A stretch of 64,000 nt of DNA from Qipengyuania xiapuensis. Its GTDB lineage: Bacteria; Pseudomonadota; Alphaproteobacteria; Sphingomonadales; Sphingomonadaceae. The position numbers and the translations under genes were made by a program. How positions within the stretch are numbered: position 1 is the stretch's first letter; each line of letters begins with the position of its first letter. This document shows positions 36,120 to 44,446 of the stretch, one piece after another. The notes under the pieces were generated by a model. It was given only the letters and a program-made list of their open reading frames with translations. It ran no database searches and was not told where the DNA came from. The stretch spans positions 787,001-851,000 of the forward strand of contig NZ_JAIGNL010000002.1 in the NCBI RefSeq assembly GCF_019711395.1, written 5' to 3'.

Positions 36120-37256
36120 TCAATTCCCTTTGCGGAAGGGCGTTCTTCGCTCGAGATAATTGCGGTCGGCGGCCACGCCTTCGCGCTCTCGCTCGAGGAA
36201 CTCCGCCACCGCCGCGCGAAAGCCGGGATCGGCGAACCAGTGCGCGGAAATGGTCTCGACCGGTTCGTAGCCGCGGGCCAGCTTGTGCCCGCCCTGGGCG
36301 CCCGCCTCCACCCGCGCTAGGCCGCGCTCGATGGCGATATCGATCGCCTGGTAGTAGCAAAGCTCGAAATGCAGGAAGCGGACGTGCTTCGTGCAGCCCC
36401 AGTATCTTCCGTAGAGCGCGTCTCCCCCGACGAAATTGAGCGCGCCTGCGATAGGGACGCCGTCCTCCATCGCCAGCACCAGCACGATGCGGTCGCCCAT
36501 CCGTTCGCCGAACAGGTCGAATGCGGCCCTTGTGAGATAGGGCTGGCCCCATTTCCGCGCGCCGGTGTCCTGGTAGAAATGCCAGAAAGCATCCCAGTGT
36601 TCGGGGCGGATTTCGCTCCCGGTCAGGCGGACGATCTCCAGCCCTTCCTTCGCCGCAGTGCGTTCCTTGCGCAGGTCCTTGCGTTTGCGCGAAGTCAGGG
36701 TGGCGAGGAAATCTTCGAACGTCGCAAAGTCGCGGTTGAGCCAGTGGAACTGGATATCGCTGCGCGGCAACCAGCCGGCCTGCTCGAACATCTCGCGCTG
36801 CTCGGGCTCGATAAATGTCGCATGGGCTGACGAAAAATCGTTCTGCAGGCAAAGCTGCTCGGCAGCCGAAAGCAGCGGGGTTGCGAGGGCCGGATCGGAA
36901 AGTAGCAGGCGCGGCCCCGTGGCGGGTGTGAACGGCACGGCGATCTGGAGCTTGGGATAGTAGTTGCCCCCTGCCCTCAGATAGGCATCGGCCCAGGCAT
37001 GGTCGAAGACATACTCACCCTGGCTGTGGCCCTTCGCATAGGCCGGCATGGCTGCGAGCGGCGGTCCGTCATCGGTGGAGATGACAATCGGCACGGGCTG
37101 CCAGCCGGTCCCCGGACCCACGCTTCCGGAATCTTCCAGAGCCGAGAGGAATTCGTGGCTGACGAAGGGATTGTCGCCGGCAAGTGCATTCCATGCAGCG
37201 GCATCGATACTGCCCACCGAACCGGCAATGCGCGCTGCTAGCCCGGTTTCGCTCAC
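36120..37256 (-). CDS. FemAB/GNAT-like N-acyltransferase (DUF482-type)
   Basis: The ~378-residue protein matches the DUF482/peptidoglycan-biosynthesis-like GNAT family. Markers are NPFVSHEFLSALEDSGSVGP, PAYAKGHSQGEYVFDHAWAD and FYQDTGARKWGQPYLTRAAF, then YYQAIDIAIERGLARVEAGA. Members are predicted acyl or aminoacyl transferases; substrate unknown. The start is a GTG overlapping the GDPD stop by 4 bases (GTGA), which is preferable to upstream codons in another gene's frame. Convergent with the Sel1 gene. Confidence 0.82.
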   Translation of the reverse strand: MSETGLAARIAGSVGSIDAAAWNALAGDNPFVSHEFLSALEDSGSVGPGTGWQPVPIVISTDDGPPLAAMPAYAKGHSQGEYVFDHAWADAYLRAGGNYYPKLQIAVPFTPATGPRLLLSDPALATPLLSAAEQLCLQNDFSSAHATFIEPEQREMFEQAGWLPRSDIQFHWLNRDFATFEDFLATLTSRKRKDLRKERTAAKEGLEIVRLTGSEIRPEHWDAFWHFYQDTGARKWGQPYLTRAAFDLFGERMGDRIVLVLAMEDGVPIAGALNFVGGDALYGRYWGCTKHVRFLHFELCYYQAIDIAIERGLARVEAGAQGGHKLARGYEPVETISAHWFADPGFRAAVAEFLEREREGVAADRNYLERRTPFRKGN

Positions 37257-38023
37257 GCCAGCCCGTCTCCCTCGGCGATCAGGGCATCTGCATGGCGTGA
37301 TCCATTGGCGCGCGTTGCGGGAGAATTGACCGTCCAGGTCAGCACCGGCATCCCGCGCTCGCGCAGGCCGGCAACCATGGGATTGGGCAAGGCGGCGACG
37401 TGATAGGCGATGAACTCGGGACGCGCGGCCCAAAGCGCCACGTGGCGCTGCCAGGCCTTTTGGGTCATGCCGATCTCGTCCTCTCGCATGACCAGCCCGC
37501 GGATCGTCTCCGGCGAGTTCCTGGCGAACCAGGCGCAGACACGCGGATCGAAGCTCATTACCGCATGGCGTCCGGCATAGCCCACGAGCGCGGCAGCGAC
37601 CGCCTCGCAGCTTCGCGCAACATCATAGCCGCGGCGCGACTTGATCTCGACGAGGATCGGCACCTTGCCGTCTACAATCGGCAGCAGGTCGTCGAGCCGT
37701 GCGAGCATGTGTTCGCTGTCGAGGAAAGCGATCTGGGCGAGTTCTTCAGCGGTGTGATCGGCCAGCGGACCACTGACTGCGGTGAGCCGGTCGAGTTCCC
37801 AATCATGAACCAGCATCGCGCAACCATCGCGGCTGCGCTGGATATCGCACTCGATCCCCAGCCCGCGTTCCACTGCGAGCGCGAAACCGGCAAGCGAGTT
37901 TTCGGGTACGCCCGGCGAATGCATTCCGCGGTGGGCATAGGTCCAGTCGCCCAACCACCCGACCCGCTCGGGATCGGGTACCTTGACGATCAGTCGGTCA
38001 AGCCTTGAGAGCAACGATCGCAT
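37253..38023 (-). CDS. Glycerophosphodiester phosphodiesterase
   Basis: The 256-residue enzyme hydrolyses glycerophosphodiesters to glycerol-3-phosphate and alcohols. The catalytic His pair is in AHRGMHSPGVPENSLAGF and MLVHDWELDRLT, with the metal ligands Glu/Asp in GIECDIQRSRDG and LVEIKSR. There is no signal peptide, so it is likely cytoplasmic. Its first bases overlap the RidA gene by 26, and its stop overlaps the FemAB-like gene, so it is in the middle of the coupled chain. Confidence 0.9.
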   Translation of the reverse strand: MRSLLSRLDRLIVKVPDPERVGWLGDWTYAHRGMHSPGVPENSLAGFALAVERGLGIECDIQRSRDGCAMLVHDWELDRLTAVSGPLADHTAEELAQIAFLDSEHMLARLDDLLPIVDGKVPILVEIKSRRGYDVARSCEAVAAALVGYAGRHAVMSFDPRVCAWFARNSPETIRGLVMREDEIGMTQKAWQRHVALWAARPEFIAYHVAALPNPMVAGLRERGMPVLTWTVNSPATRANGSRHADALIAEGDGLA

Positions 38024-38453
38024 CGACCTCTACCGCGGCGTCGAGCGGCAGCACCGGAACGCCGACCGCGCTGCGCGCATGCTTGCCCGGATGGCCGAAG
38101 ACTTCGAACATCAGGTCCGAGGCGCCGTTCACGACCTTGGGCTGGTCGGTGAAATCGGGCGTCGAGGCGACGAAGCCTCCGAGCTTGACCATGTGCGAGA
38201 CGCGTTCGAGCAAACCGGCAGCCTCGAGCTGTGCGAGGATCATGAGACCGCAGGCGCGCGCGGCTTCCTGCCCGCGCTCCAGCGACACGTCCTTGCCGAG
38301 CTTTCCGGTCACCAGATTGCCGTCGACGAAAGGCAGCTGGCCCGAAACATAGGCGGTGTGCCCGTCGACTACGACGGGCTGGTAGCTTGCTACGGGTGCG
38401 GCCGCGTCGGGCAGTTCGACGCCCATTTCCCGAAGACGTTCGTGAACACTCAT
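37998..38453 (-). CDS. RidA/YjgF-family enamine/imine deaminase
   Basis: RidA proteins hydrolyse reactive enamines and imines from PLP enzymes. The 151-residue protein has SGQLPFVDGNLVTGKLGKDV and the helix with QEAARACGLMILAQLEAA. The C-terminal PSIT-like segment (ARSAVGVPVLPLDAAVEVDA) keeps the conserved Arg that binds carboxylates in the 'active' subgroup. The family here is the RidA group similar to that in Alphaproteobacteria, longer than E. coli RidA (128). Start ATG 38453 overlaps the HAD stop by 4. Confidence 0.9.
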   Translation of the reverse strand: MSVHERLREMGVELPDAAAPVASYQPVVVDGHTAYVSGQLPFVDGNLVTGKLGKDVSLERGQEAARACGLMILAQLEAAGLLERVSHMVKLGGFVASTPDFTDQPKVVNGASDLMFEVFGHPGKHARSAVGVPVLPLDAAVEVDAIVALKA

Positions 38454-39079
38454 GCTGTTTCCTTTTCCAATTGCCCTCTCAGCCAGGGCAGTGCCTCGTC
38501 CCAGCTGTCGATACGTGCATCGGCATGGCCCGAAGTGTGCGCGCAGTCGATATGCGGGGCGAGCATGGGTTCGCCGCACAGGTGCAGCGTGGTGATCTCG
38601 GAGATCGTTTCGCGCGCCGAGCGGTGGTGCTGCGCCAGATCGTCGATGAAGATCGCTTTCGAGGGCCGGTATTCTGCAAGGATGTTCTGCAGCGCCGGTC
38701 CCTTGGGGCCCTGGTTGGTGAAGACCCGGGCATTGAGACCGTGCCCCGCCAGCTGCTCGCGGCGCATTTCCTGCCGCTTGTCGACGAGGTTCGTGAGGAT
38801 CACCACGTCGGCCTCTTCGGCCAGCGTATTGATGCCTTCGATCGCGCCGGGAATGGGGTTCTGGCGATGCATCTCGGTATCGAAGAACCCTCCCAGCATC
38901 TTCCAGATCTGTTCGGGCGCCAGCACTTCGCCGCTATCCTGCCAGCGCAGTGCCTGGCTGAAATCATTGCCGCTCATGCGGAACTCGACGCCCTGCGTTT
39001 CGGCCAGCCAGTCCTTGAACGGCGCCACCATGTAGAGGAGCACCTCGTCGCAGTCGGAGATAATCAGCGGTCGGCTCAT
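38450..39079 (-). CDS. HAD-superfamily hydrolase
   Basis: The 209-residue protein begins with a HAD motif 1 variant: IISDCDEVLLYMVAPFKDW (DxD with the second Asp replaced by Glu-Val, as DCDE). Motif II is VVILTNL with Thr, and motif III/IV is KAIFIDDLAQHH with two Asp. Phosphatase or related activity is expected but substrate unknown. The ATGA overlap with DUF3572 upstream and RidA downstream shows tight coupling in the chain. Confidence 0.85.
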   Translation of the reverse strand: MSRPLIISDCDEVLLYMVAPFKDWLAETQGVEFRMSGNDFSQALRWQDSGEVLAPEQIWKMLGGFFDTEMHRQNPIPGAIEGINTLAEEADVVILTNLVDKRQEMRREQLAGHGLNARVFTNQGPKGPALQNILAEYRPSKAIFIDDLAQHHRSARETISEITTLHLCGEPMLAPHIDCAHTSGHADARIDSWDEALPWLRGQLEKETA

Positions 39080-39312
39080 GCATTCAATTCCCTTGCAGCG
39101 GCAACCAGCACTTCGGGCCTCGTGTTGAGAGCGTCGGCTGCGGCAATGAGGTCCGGCTCGTGTCCGGCAAGAAATTCAAGAACGGCGGCCTGCACGGCTC
39201 GTTCCGTGATCCCGTGGCGCAGGCGCTCTGGCGTGAGTCCGGTCAGCGACAGCAGGCGTTCGGCGCGGCGTTCCTCGGTCAGCGCCCAGCCGAGCGCTTC
39301 CAGCGCCAGCAC
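39076..39312 (-). CDS. DUF3572 family protein; true start probably upstream at 39360
   Basis: The family core LALEALGWALTEERRAERLL, LTGLTPERLRHGI and FLAGHEPDLIAAAD is clear. Using the first conventional start codon (GTG, 39312) gives 78 residues that begin within the conserved region. In frame upstream, an ATT at 39360-39358 has GGAGGG with an ideal 7-base spacer and would add 16 residues (PTGDKSADGDNRAAE); a stop lies just beyond it. No ATG, GTG or TTG is available in that stretch. Function unknown; first in the chain, divergent from divK. Confidence 0.75.
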   Translation of the reverse strand: MLALEALGWALTEERRAERLLSLTGLTPERLRHGITERAVQAAVLEFLAGHEPDLIAAADALNTRPEVLVAAARELNA

Positions 39313-39420
39313 TTCGGCTGCCCGATTGTCTCCATCCGCCGATTTGTCGCCTGTCGGAATTGTCAGTCCCTCCGCTATTTCCTAAGCCCTGCCTCGAAAG
39401 AGACAGGAGATTTCGGCCCC

Positions 39421-39789
39421 GTGGCAAAGAGAATCCTCGTTGTCGAGGACAACGACCTCAACCGTAAGCTGTTCTGCGACGTGCTGAAAGCGAGCGGCTA
39501 CGAGGTTGTGCCGGTTTCGGATGGCAGCAATGTGGTGGCGACGGCAAAGAAGTTCCACCCCGAACTGGTGATCATGGACATCCAGCTGCCCAACGTCAGC
39601 GGTGTCGACCTCATCACCCAGCTCAAAGCGGATGCGGAGTTCGACGAAGTGCCCGTGCTCGCCGTAACCGCCTATGCCGGCAAGGGTGACGAGGAGCGCA
39701 TCCGCGATGCCGGCGCGCAGGATTATCTCGCCAAGCCGGTGTCGATCGGGCCCTTCATGGCGGCTGTTCGCAAGCTGCTCGACGGCTAG
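39421..39789 (+). CDS. divK: DivK-like single-domain response regulator
   Basis: The 122-residue receiver-only protein has VVEDNDLNRKLFCDVLKASG and the phospho-acceptor Asp53 in LVIMDIQLPNVSG, as in Caulobacter DivK, and the KPVSIG loop. DivK relays cell fate information to DivJ/PleC and through DivL to CckA and CtrA. The start is GTG at 39421 with AGGAGA about 11 bases upstream. The divergent pairing with a DUF3572 gene is a common alphaproteobacterial arrangement. DivK together with CtrA in this window makes the CtrA pathway reconstruction credible. Confidence 0.92.
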   Translation: MAKRILVVEDNDLNRKLFCDVLKASGYEVVPVSDGSNVVATAKKFHPELVIMDIQLPNVSGVDLITQLKADAEFDEVPVLAVTAYAGKGDEERIRDAGAQDYLAKPVSIGPFMAAVRKLLDG

Positions 39790-39908
39790 ATGCGGGCATA
39801 CGCGCATTCGAATAGCCGCGTCTCGCGCTTGACAAGCGGCCTCGGAAACCGCTTTGCCGCCCCATTCGTTACGGTCCGCATAAGCGGGTCGCACTGCACA
39901 GGATAGAA

Positions 39909-40166
39909 TTGGACCCTTTCATGGACCGAGCACAGGTAGACGCGAAGATCCGCGAACTTGCCGAACCCTTCAACAAGAAGGGCGTGACGATCACCGAGGA
40001 AACGACCTTCCAGAACGACCTGGAATTCGACAGCCTCACCGTCATGGATTTCGTCGCCGAGATCGAAGATGAATTCGACATCATCATCTCGATGAACCAG
40101 CAGGCCGAGATCGAGAATTACGGCCAGCTGGTCGACGCAGTGTGCAAGCTGCAGGCAGATTCATGA
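39909..40166 (+). CDS. Acyl carrier protein dedicated to sphingolipid synthesis
   Basis: The 85-residue ACP carries the phosphopantetheine serine in LEFDSLTVMDFVAEIEDEF. It precedes spt with a 4-base overlap (ATGA at 40163-40166), implying that it supplies acyl chains or is co-regulated with serine palmitoyltransferase, as for the Caulobacter sphingolipid cluster. AGGA at 39900-39903 is 5 bases before the TTG at 39909; the ATG at 39921 (MDRAQVDAK) is the alternative with a poor site. It is a specialist ACP; the housekeeping AcpP is not here. Confidence 0.87.
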   Translation: MDPFMDRAQVDAKIRELAEPFNKKGVTITEETTFQNDLEFDSLTVMDFVAEIEDEFDIIISMNQQAEIENYGQLVDAVCKLQADS

Positions 40167-41413
40167 GCGAGGGCATTTCCCAGCCCGACCAGCCGCAGGA
40201 ACTCGAGGGCGAGGGCAAGGACCTGTTCTCCAAGTTCGACGACATCATCGCGCTGCGCGAGGGTCTGCTCTCGCAGGGCCGCGAAGATCCGTTCAATCTC
40301 GTCATGGAAAAGGTCCTCTCGCCGACCCGCGCTATCTGCAACGGCCGCGAGACGATCCTGCTCGGCACCTACAACTACATGGGCATGACCTTCGACCCCG
40401 ACGTGGTCGAGGCGGGCAAGCAGGCGCTGGCCGATTTCGGATCGGGCACCACCGGCAGCCGTGTGCTCAATGGCACCTACCAGGGCCACAAGGAGTGTGA
40501 GCAGGCGCTCAAGGACTTCTACGACATGGACCATGCGATGGTCTTCTCGACCGGCTACCAGGCCAATCTCGGGATCATCAGCACAATCGCGGGCAAGGGC
40601 GATTACATCGTCCTCGACATCGACAGCCACGCCAGCATCTGGGACGGCTGCGCGATGGGCCAGGCCGAGGTCGTGCCGTTCAAGCACAACGACATCGAGG
40701 CGATGGAAAAGCGCCTGAAGCGCATCCCCGCCGATGCCGGCAAGCTGGTCGTGCTCGAAGGCGTCTACTCGATGCTCGGCGATGTTGCGCCGCTCAAGGA
40801 GATGGTCGCCATCGCCAAGAAATACGGCGCGATGGTGCTGGTCGACGAAGCGCATTCGATGGGCTTCATCGGCGAGAACGGCCGCGGCGTCGTGGAAGAT
40901 GCAGGTGTGATCGACGATGTCGATTTCATCATCGGCACCTTCTCTAAGAGTGTCGGCACCGTCGGCGGCTTCTGCGTTTCGAACCATCCGAAGTTCGAGA
41001 TCATGCGCCTTGTCTGCCGCCCCTATGTCTTCACCGCATCGCTGCCGCCCTCCGTCGTCGCGACGGCAGAGACCAGCATTCGCAAGCTGATGCACGGCTC
41101 GAACAAGCGCGCGCACCTGTGGGAGAATTCGAAGAACCTCCACAAGGGTCTTCGCGAGCTCGGATTCAAGCTGGGTACCGAGGAGCCGCAGAGCGCGATC
41201 ATCGCCGTGGTCATGCCCGACCTCGAGCAGGGCGCGGCCATGTGGGAAGCGCTGATCCGCAACGGTCTCTACGTGAACCTCGCAAGGCCGCCGGCGACGC
41301 CCGCCAACATGACCCTGCTGCGCTGCTCGCTCTGTGCAGAGCACAGCGAAGAAGAGGTCGGCCAGATCCTCGAGATCTTCGAAAAGTCAGGCAAGGAAGT
41401 CGGCATCATCTGA
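40163..41413 (+). CDS. spt: Serine palmitoyltransferase
   Basis: Spt condenses serine with a long acyl thioester to 3-ketosphinganine, the first step of sphingolipid synthesis. The 416-residue alpha-oxoamine synthase has GTYNYMGMTFDPDVV, the GTTGSRVLNGTYQGH segment, VLVDEAHSMGFIGENGRG and the PLP lysine in GTFSKSVGTVGGF. The length and features match the soluble Sphingomonas enzyme. It follows its ACP and a strong terminator follows 43 bases after its stop. It is the best taxon marker in the window. Confidence 0.95.
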   Translation: MSEGISQPDQPQELEGEGKDLFSKFDDIIALREGLLSQGREDPFNLVMEKVLSPTRAICNGRETILLGTYNYMGMTFDPDVVEAGKQALADFGSGTTGSRVLNGTYQGHKECEQALKDFYDMDHAMVFSTGYQANLGIISTIAGKGDYIVLDIDSHASIWDGCAMGQAEVVPFKHNDIEAMEKRLKRIPADAGKLVVLEGVYSMLGDVAPLKEMVAIAKKYGAMVLVDEAHSMGFIGENGRGVVEDAGVIDDVDFIIGTFSKSVGTVGGFCVSNHPKFEIMRLVCRPYVFTASLPPSVVATAETSIRKLMHGSNKRAHLWENSKNLHKGLRELGFKLGTEEPQSAIIAVVMPDLEQGAAMWEALIRNGLYVNLARPPATPANMTLLRCSLCAEHSEEEVGQILEIFEKSGKEVGII

Positions 41414-41456
41414 CCTCGCCTGGTTCGGCAAAGATCACTGTCATCGCATTTCTCGG

Positions 41457-41488
41457 AACGGCTCGCGGGTAACCGCGGGCCGTTTTGA
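41457..41488 (+). terminator. Intrinsic terminator after spt with GTAA tetraloop
   Basis: A 12-pair stem (AACGGCTCGCGG/CCGCGGGCCGTT, one T-G pair; 41457-41468 and 41473-41484) closed by GTAA is followed by TTTTGATT. Confidence 0.9.
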
Positions 41489-41526
41489 TTCGAACCATCC
41501 TGTGTCCACATCACAGGAGAATGAGA

Positions 41527-41643
41527 ATGCAGACCACTAGCAACACGAGCCGCTTCACCATCCTTGGCGGCACCTTCGGCTCCTTTGCCGCGCTGCTTTC
41601 GCTGGCGACACTCTTCGCGCCCGAAATCATGATGGCGATGTGA
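41527..41643 (+). CDS. 38-residue membrane peptide
   Basis: A short frame encodes 38 residues: a polar N-terminus (MQTTSNTSRFTI) and a hydrophobic helix (residues ~12-32, ILGGTFGSFAALLSLATLF) ending APEIMMAM. AGGAGA lies at 41515-41520, 6 bases before this ATG; the upstream in-frame ATG at 41521 abuts that site. It sits between the spt terminator and the OsmC gene, 51 bases before the latter. The excellent ribosome-binding site and single helix support translation; conservation is untested. Confidence 0.6.
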   Translation: MQTTSNTSRFTILGGTFGSFAALLSLATLFAPEIMMAM

Positions 41644-41694
41644 CCGGAACCGAGGCTGCAATCATGCGTCGGGTTGGCGAAAGGAAACCGACAT

Positions 41695-42126
41695 ATGAAA
41701 ACGACCAATACCGGCAGCGCGACCTACGAGGGCCTCGGCAAGGAAGGCAAGGGCCATGTCTCGACCGGCTCGGGCGCCCTCGCCGCCCAGCCCTATGGTT
41801 TCAACACCCGCTTCGAGGACGCACCCGGCACCAATCCCGAAGAACTCGTCGCGGCAGCCCATGCGAGCTGCTTCACCATGGCGCTGTCTTTCAAGCTCGC
41901 CGAGGCCGGCTTCTCCGATGGCCACGTAACGACCAGTGCCGAAGTGACGCTCGAAAAGCAGGATGGCGGGTTTGCCGTCACGAATTCGGCCCTGTCGACC
42001 AAGGGGAAGGTCCCGGGCATGGACCAGGCAAAGTTCGAAGAACTGGCAGCCGACGCCAAGGCGAACTGCCCGATCTCGAAACTTCTGAATGCTGAGATCA
42101 CCCTCGAGACGCGCTTCGAGGGCTGA
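41695..42126 (+). CDS. OsmC-family peroxiredoxin-like protein
   Basis: OsmC/Ohr proteins reduce organic hydroperoxides with two cysteines. The 143-residue protein has a first Cys in HASCFTMALSFKL and a second in ANCPISKLLNAEITL; the NPEELVAAAHASC segment and the C-terminal ISKLLNA are classical OsmC. The ATG at 41695 is the first reasonable start (MKTTNTGSATYEG). Followed by a strong bidirectional terminator. Confidence 0.92.
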   Translation: MKTTNTGSATYEGLGKEGKGHVSTGSGALAAQPYGFNTRFEDAPGTNPEELVAAAHASCFTMALSFKLAEAGFSDGHVTTSAEVTLEKQDGGFAVTNSALSTKGKVPGMDQAKFEELAADAKANCPISKLLNAEITLETRFEG

Positions 42127-42144
42127 GAGATTTTGGCGGGTTAG

Positions 42145-42184
42145 AAAGGCCGGCCGGGAGGGTCGCAGAACCCGGCCGGCCTTT
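42145..42184. terminator. Bidirectional terminator between OsmC and the hydroxylase-type gene
   Basis: A 14-bp perfect stem (AAAGGCCGGCCGGG/CCCGGCCGGCCTTT, 42145-42158 and 42171-42184) with a 12-base loop lies between convergent genes. The arms provide A- and T-runs for either strand. Confidence 0.85.
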
Positions 42185-42188
42185 CCGT

Positions 42189-43031
42189 TCAGGCGACCTC
42201 GGCGGTCGCCCCCTCTCCAACCGGTTTTTCGATCTTGTTCTCGGGAAACACGGGCCACATCAGCTGCTGGCCGAGCGTGGCCGGTGCGAGGTTCTCGACA
42301 CCGTAGCTCTTCGGGTAGCTACGCGTGATCTTGGCGGTGCCGAACAGCACGTCCCAGAAGAACAGAAGGTTACCATAGTTGCCCTTGTAGTGGGTCGCCT
42401 CGTCCTCGGCATGGCGGCCGTGGTGGGCATGGTGCGTGGCAGGCGTCGAGATCGTCCGCTCGACCACCCACATGACCGGCGAAAGCCATTTGATGGCGTA
42501 CAGCGGCTTGTCCCAGGCGACGTCCGAATGGGCGCCGGTGATCACCAGCAGCTTCACCACGATGTAGCCCGCGTAGACCCAGCCGAGGCCGAGGTAGATC
42601 AGCACGCCCGACAGCCAGATGCCTGGCATCATCGCATAGTAGAACAGGTTGTTGCGGTACACGAGGCGCACGCTCATGTACTTCGCGTTGTGGTGCGCGC
42701 GGTGGAGGTTGTAGAGCCACGGGAAGGTGTGGCTCGCGCGGTGCCACCAGTACTGCATCATGTCGTCGAGGATCAGGAACAGCCCGATCGCGGCAAAGAC
42801 GTTGATCCCGGCAAGCGCGCCTTCGTATTGCGGAGCCACCAGCCCTGCCAGCGCCGCCGACGAGAACAGCACCATCGGCTGGGTGAAGGCCAGCAGCACC
42901 ACCATGCTGACTGCCTCGACGATCCCGTCGTCGCGGGTCTGCTCTTCCTTCGAGAACAGGTTCGAACGCCACAGCTCGAGCGCAGCGAAACCGAAATAGA
43001 TCGCGATGATGGCAATGGTCGATGCAGGCAT
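42189..43031 (-). CDS. Sterol desaturase/fatty acid hydroxylase family membrane protein
   Basis: The 280-residue protein has several membrane helices and the eight-histidine di-iron pattern: HRASHTFPW, LHRAHHNAKY and HHAHHGRHAEDEATH. Such proteins hydroxylate or desaturate lipids, sterols or carotenoids. Proximity to spt invites a role in sphingolipid modification, but they are separated by OsmC and transcribed oppositely, so this is speculative. It is divergent from a Crp/Fnr regulator 57 bases away. Confidence 0.88.
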   Translation of the reverse strand: MPASTIAIIAIYFGFAALELWRSNLFSKEEQTRDDGIVEAVSMVVLLAFTQPMVLFSSAALAGLVAPQYEGALAGINVFAAIGLFLILDDMMQYWWHRASHTFPWLYNLHRAHHNAKYMSVRLVYRNNLFYYAMMPGIWLSGVLIYLGLGWVYAGYIVVKLLVITGAHSDVAWDKPLYAIKWLSPVMWVVERTISTPATHHAHHGRHAEDEATHYKGNYGNLLFFWDVLFGTAKITRSYPKSYGVENLAPATLGQQLMWPVFPENKIEKPVGEGATAEVA

Positions 43032-43088
43032 GGGTCTCTCCCCGGCAATCTTGTCGAATCTCCTCCTAGCCTTTACCCAGCCTCAATA

Positions 43089-43775
43089 ATGTCGAGAATT
43101 TTACAATTGAGCGCGACTCGGCGCTCCCTGGTCACGCCGATGCTGTTTTCGGCGCTCGACAGCGCGCTCCAGGCGCACTTGATCAGGACCTCGCGAGAGC
43201 GGACATTTGCCGACGGACAGATCATCCAGCAGCGCGGCGATCCCGCCGACGGGTTCTGGTTGATCGAGGCAGGCGCGGTGCGCGTCGGCCAGTTCCTCCC
43301 CGATGGCGAGTTTCGTGCGGTGGCCTTGCTCGGTGCCGGCGATTCCTATGGCGAGCTCGCCGTGTTTTCCGGAAAGCCGCGGATCGTCGACGCCATCTCG
43401 CGCGGCGAGAGCCGGGTGCGCCTCATCGCGGCGCGGCCCTTTCTCGATGCGTTGGCAAACTATCCCGCCTCGACGCGAGAACTGCTGGGCGCCCTGTCCG
43501 AGCAGTTGCAGGACACGCTCTCGATCCTTGCAGGCCTGAGGCACGGCACCAACCCTGCACGCCTTGCGGGTCTGCTGTCGACCATGGCCGGAGATGATGA
43601 GGGTGCAGCGAGCGTTACAATCACCCAGCAGGAGCTCGCCGACCTTCTCGGCGTGACTCGCGCCACTGCCAATGCTGCGCTGAAGGACCTGCATCGTCGC
43701 GGGCTGATCGAGCGTGGCTACGGCCGTATCCGGATTCCCGATCCCGAACGCCTGGCACGCTTCGCGCTCGACTAG
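43089..43775 (+). CDS. Crp/Fnr-family transcription regulator
   Basis: The 228-residue protein has an N-terminal cyclic-nucleotide-binding-type beta-roll (FADGQIIQQRGDPADGFWLI, GAGDSYGELAVFSGKPRIVD) and a C-terminal winged helix (ITQQELADLLGVTRATANAA). It lacks the cysteine cluster of oxygen-sensing FNR. The ATG at 43089 is the natural start; longer frames run across the hydroxylase gene. It probably controls its divergent neighbour or itself. Its stop overlaps that of the convergent aquaporin. Confidence 0.9.
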   Translation: MSRILQLSATRRSLVTPMLFSALDSALQAHLIRTSRERTFADGQIIQQRGDPADGFWLIEAGAVRVGQFLPDGEFRAVALLGAGDSYGELAVFSGKPRIVDAISRGESRVRLIAARPFLDALANYPASTRELLGALSEQLQDTLSILAGLRHGTNPARLAGLLSTMAGDDEGAASVTITQQELADLLGVTRATANAALKDLHRRGLIERGYGRIRIPDPERLARFALD

Positions 43776-44446
43776 TCTTCCTGTTTCGCGGAGTTCACCA
43801 GCCATCCCGCGAGCGTCGTCGCCGCGATGGCTCCGGCAATTTGCGCAAGGACGAAGCCGGGAACGTCCGCGGGCGCGATACCGGCGAAGCTGTCGGACAG
43901 GCTGCGCACCAGCGTGATCGCGGGATTGGCGAAGCTGGTCGAGCTGGTGAACCAGTATGCAGAAGTGATGTAGAGTGCGACCGCCATCGGGATGGCCTCG
44001 GCCCTCGTGCGCAGCAGGACAAGGATCGTCAGTACGAGACCGAAGGTCGCCACGAATTCGCCTGTCCACTGGCCGAGGCCTGCTCGCGCCTTGGTAGAGA
44101 ACTGCAGGATCGGCATGTCGAACATGAGATGGACGGCAAAGGCGCCGATCACTCCGGCCGCGACCTGGACGAGCACGAATGCCAGCGCCGGCCGGATCTC
44201 GATTTCGCGCCTGAGCGCGAAGGCCAGCGTCACCGCGGGATTGAAGTGGGCCCCGGAAATAGGCCCCAGCATCGCGATGAGGACGTAAAGGATCGCGCCC
44301 GTCGCCACCGTGTTGGCGAGCAGCGCCAGCGCGTCATTGCCCTGCGCCAGCGCCTCGGCCATCACGCCGGAGCCGATCACGCCCGCGAACAGGAAGAAGC
44401 TGCCGATCGCCTCTGCGGTCAGGCGGCGCGGGAGCGAATAGGTCAC
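43772..44446 (-). CDS. Aquaporin/MIP-family channel
   Basis: The ~224-residue protein has six helices and the two NPA loops: GAHFNPAVTLAFAL and SFANPAITLVRSL. The selectivity filter cannot be read reliably but the second NPA is followed by Ile-Thr-Leu-Val-Arg-Ser, with the constriction Arg. It transports water or small solutes such as glycerol. GTG start at 44446 overlaps the YqaA-type gene stop by 4 bases (GTGA), so both are from the same message. Confidence 0.9.
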   Translation of the reverse strand: MTYSLPRRLTAEAIGSFFLFAGVIGSGVMAEALAQGNDALALLANTVATGAILYVLIAMLGPISGAHFNPAVTLAFALRREIEIRPALAFVLVQVAAGVIGAFAVHLMFDMPILQFSTKARAGLGQWTGEFVATFGLVLTILVLLRTRAEAIPMAVALYITSAYWFTSSTSFANPAITLVRSLSDSFAGIAPADVPGFVLAQIAGAIAATTLAGWLVNSAKQED

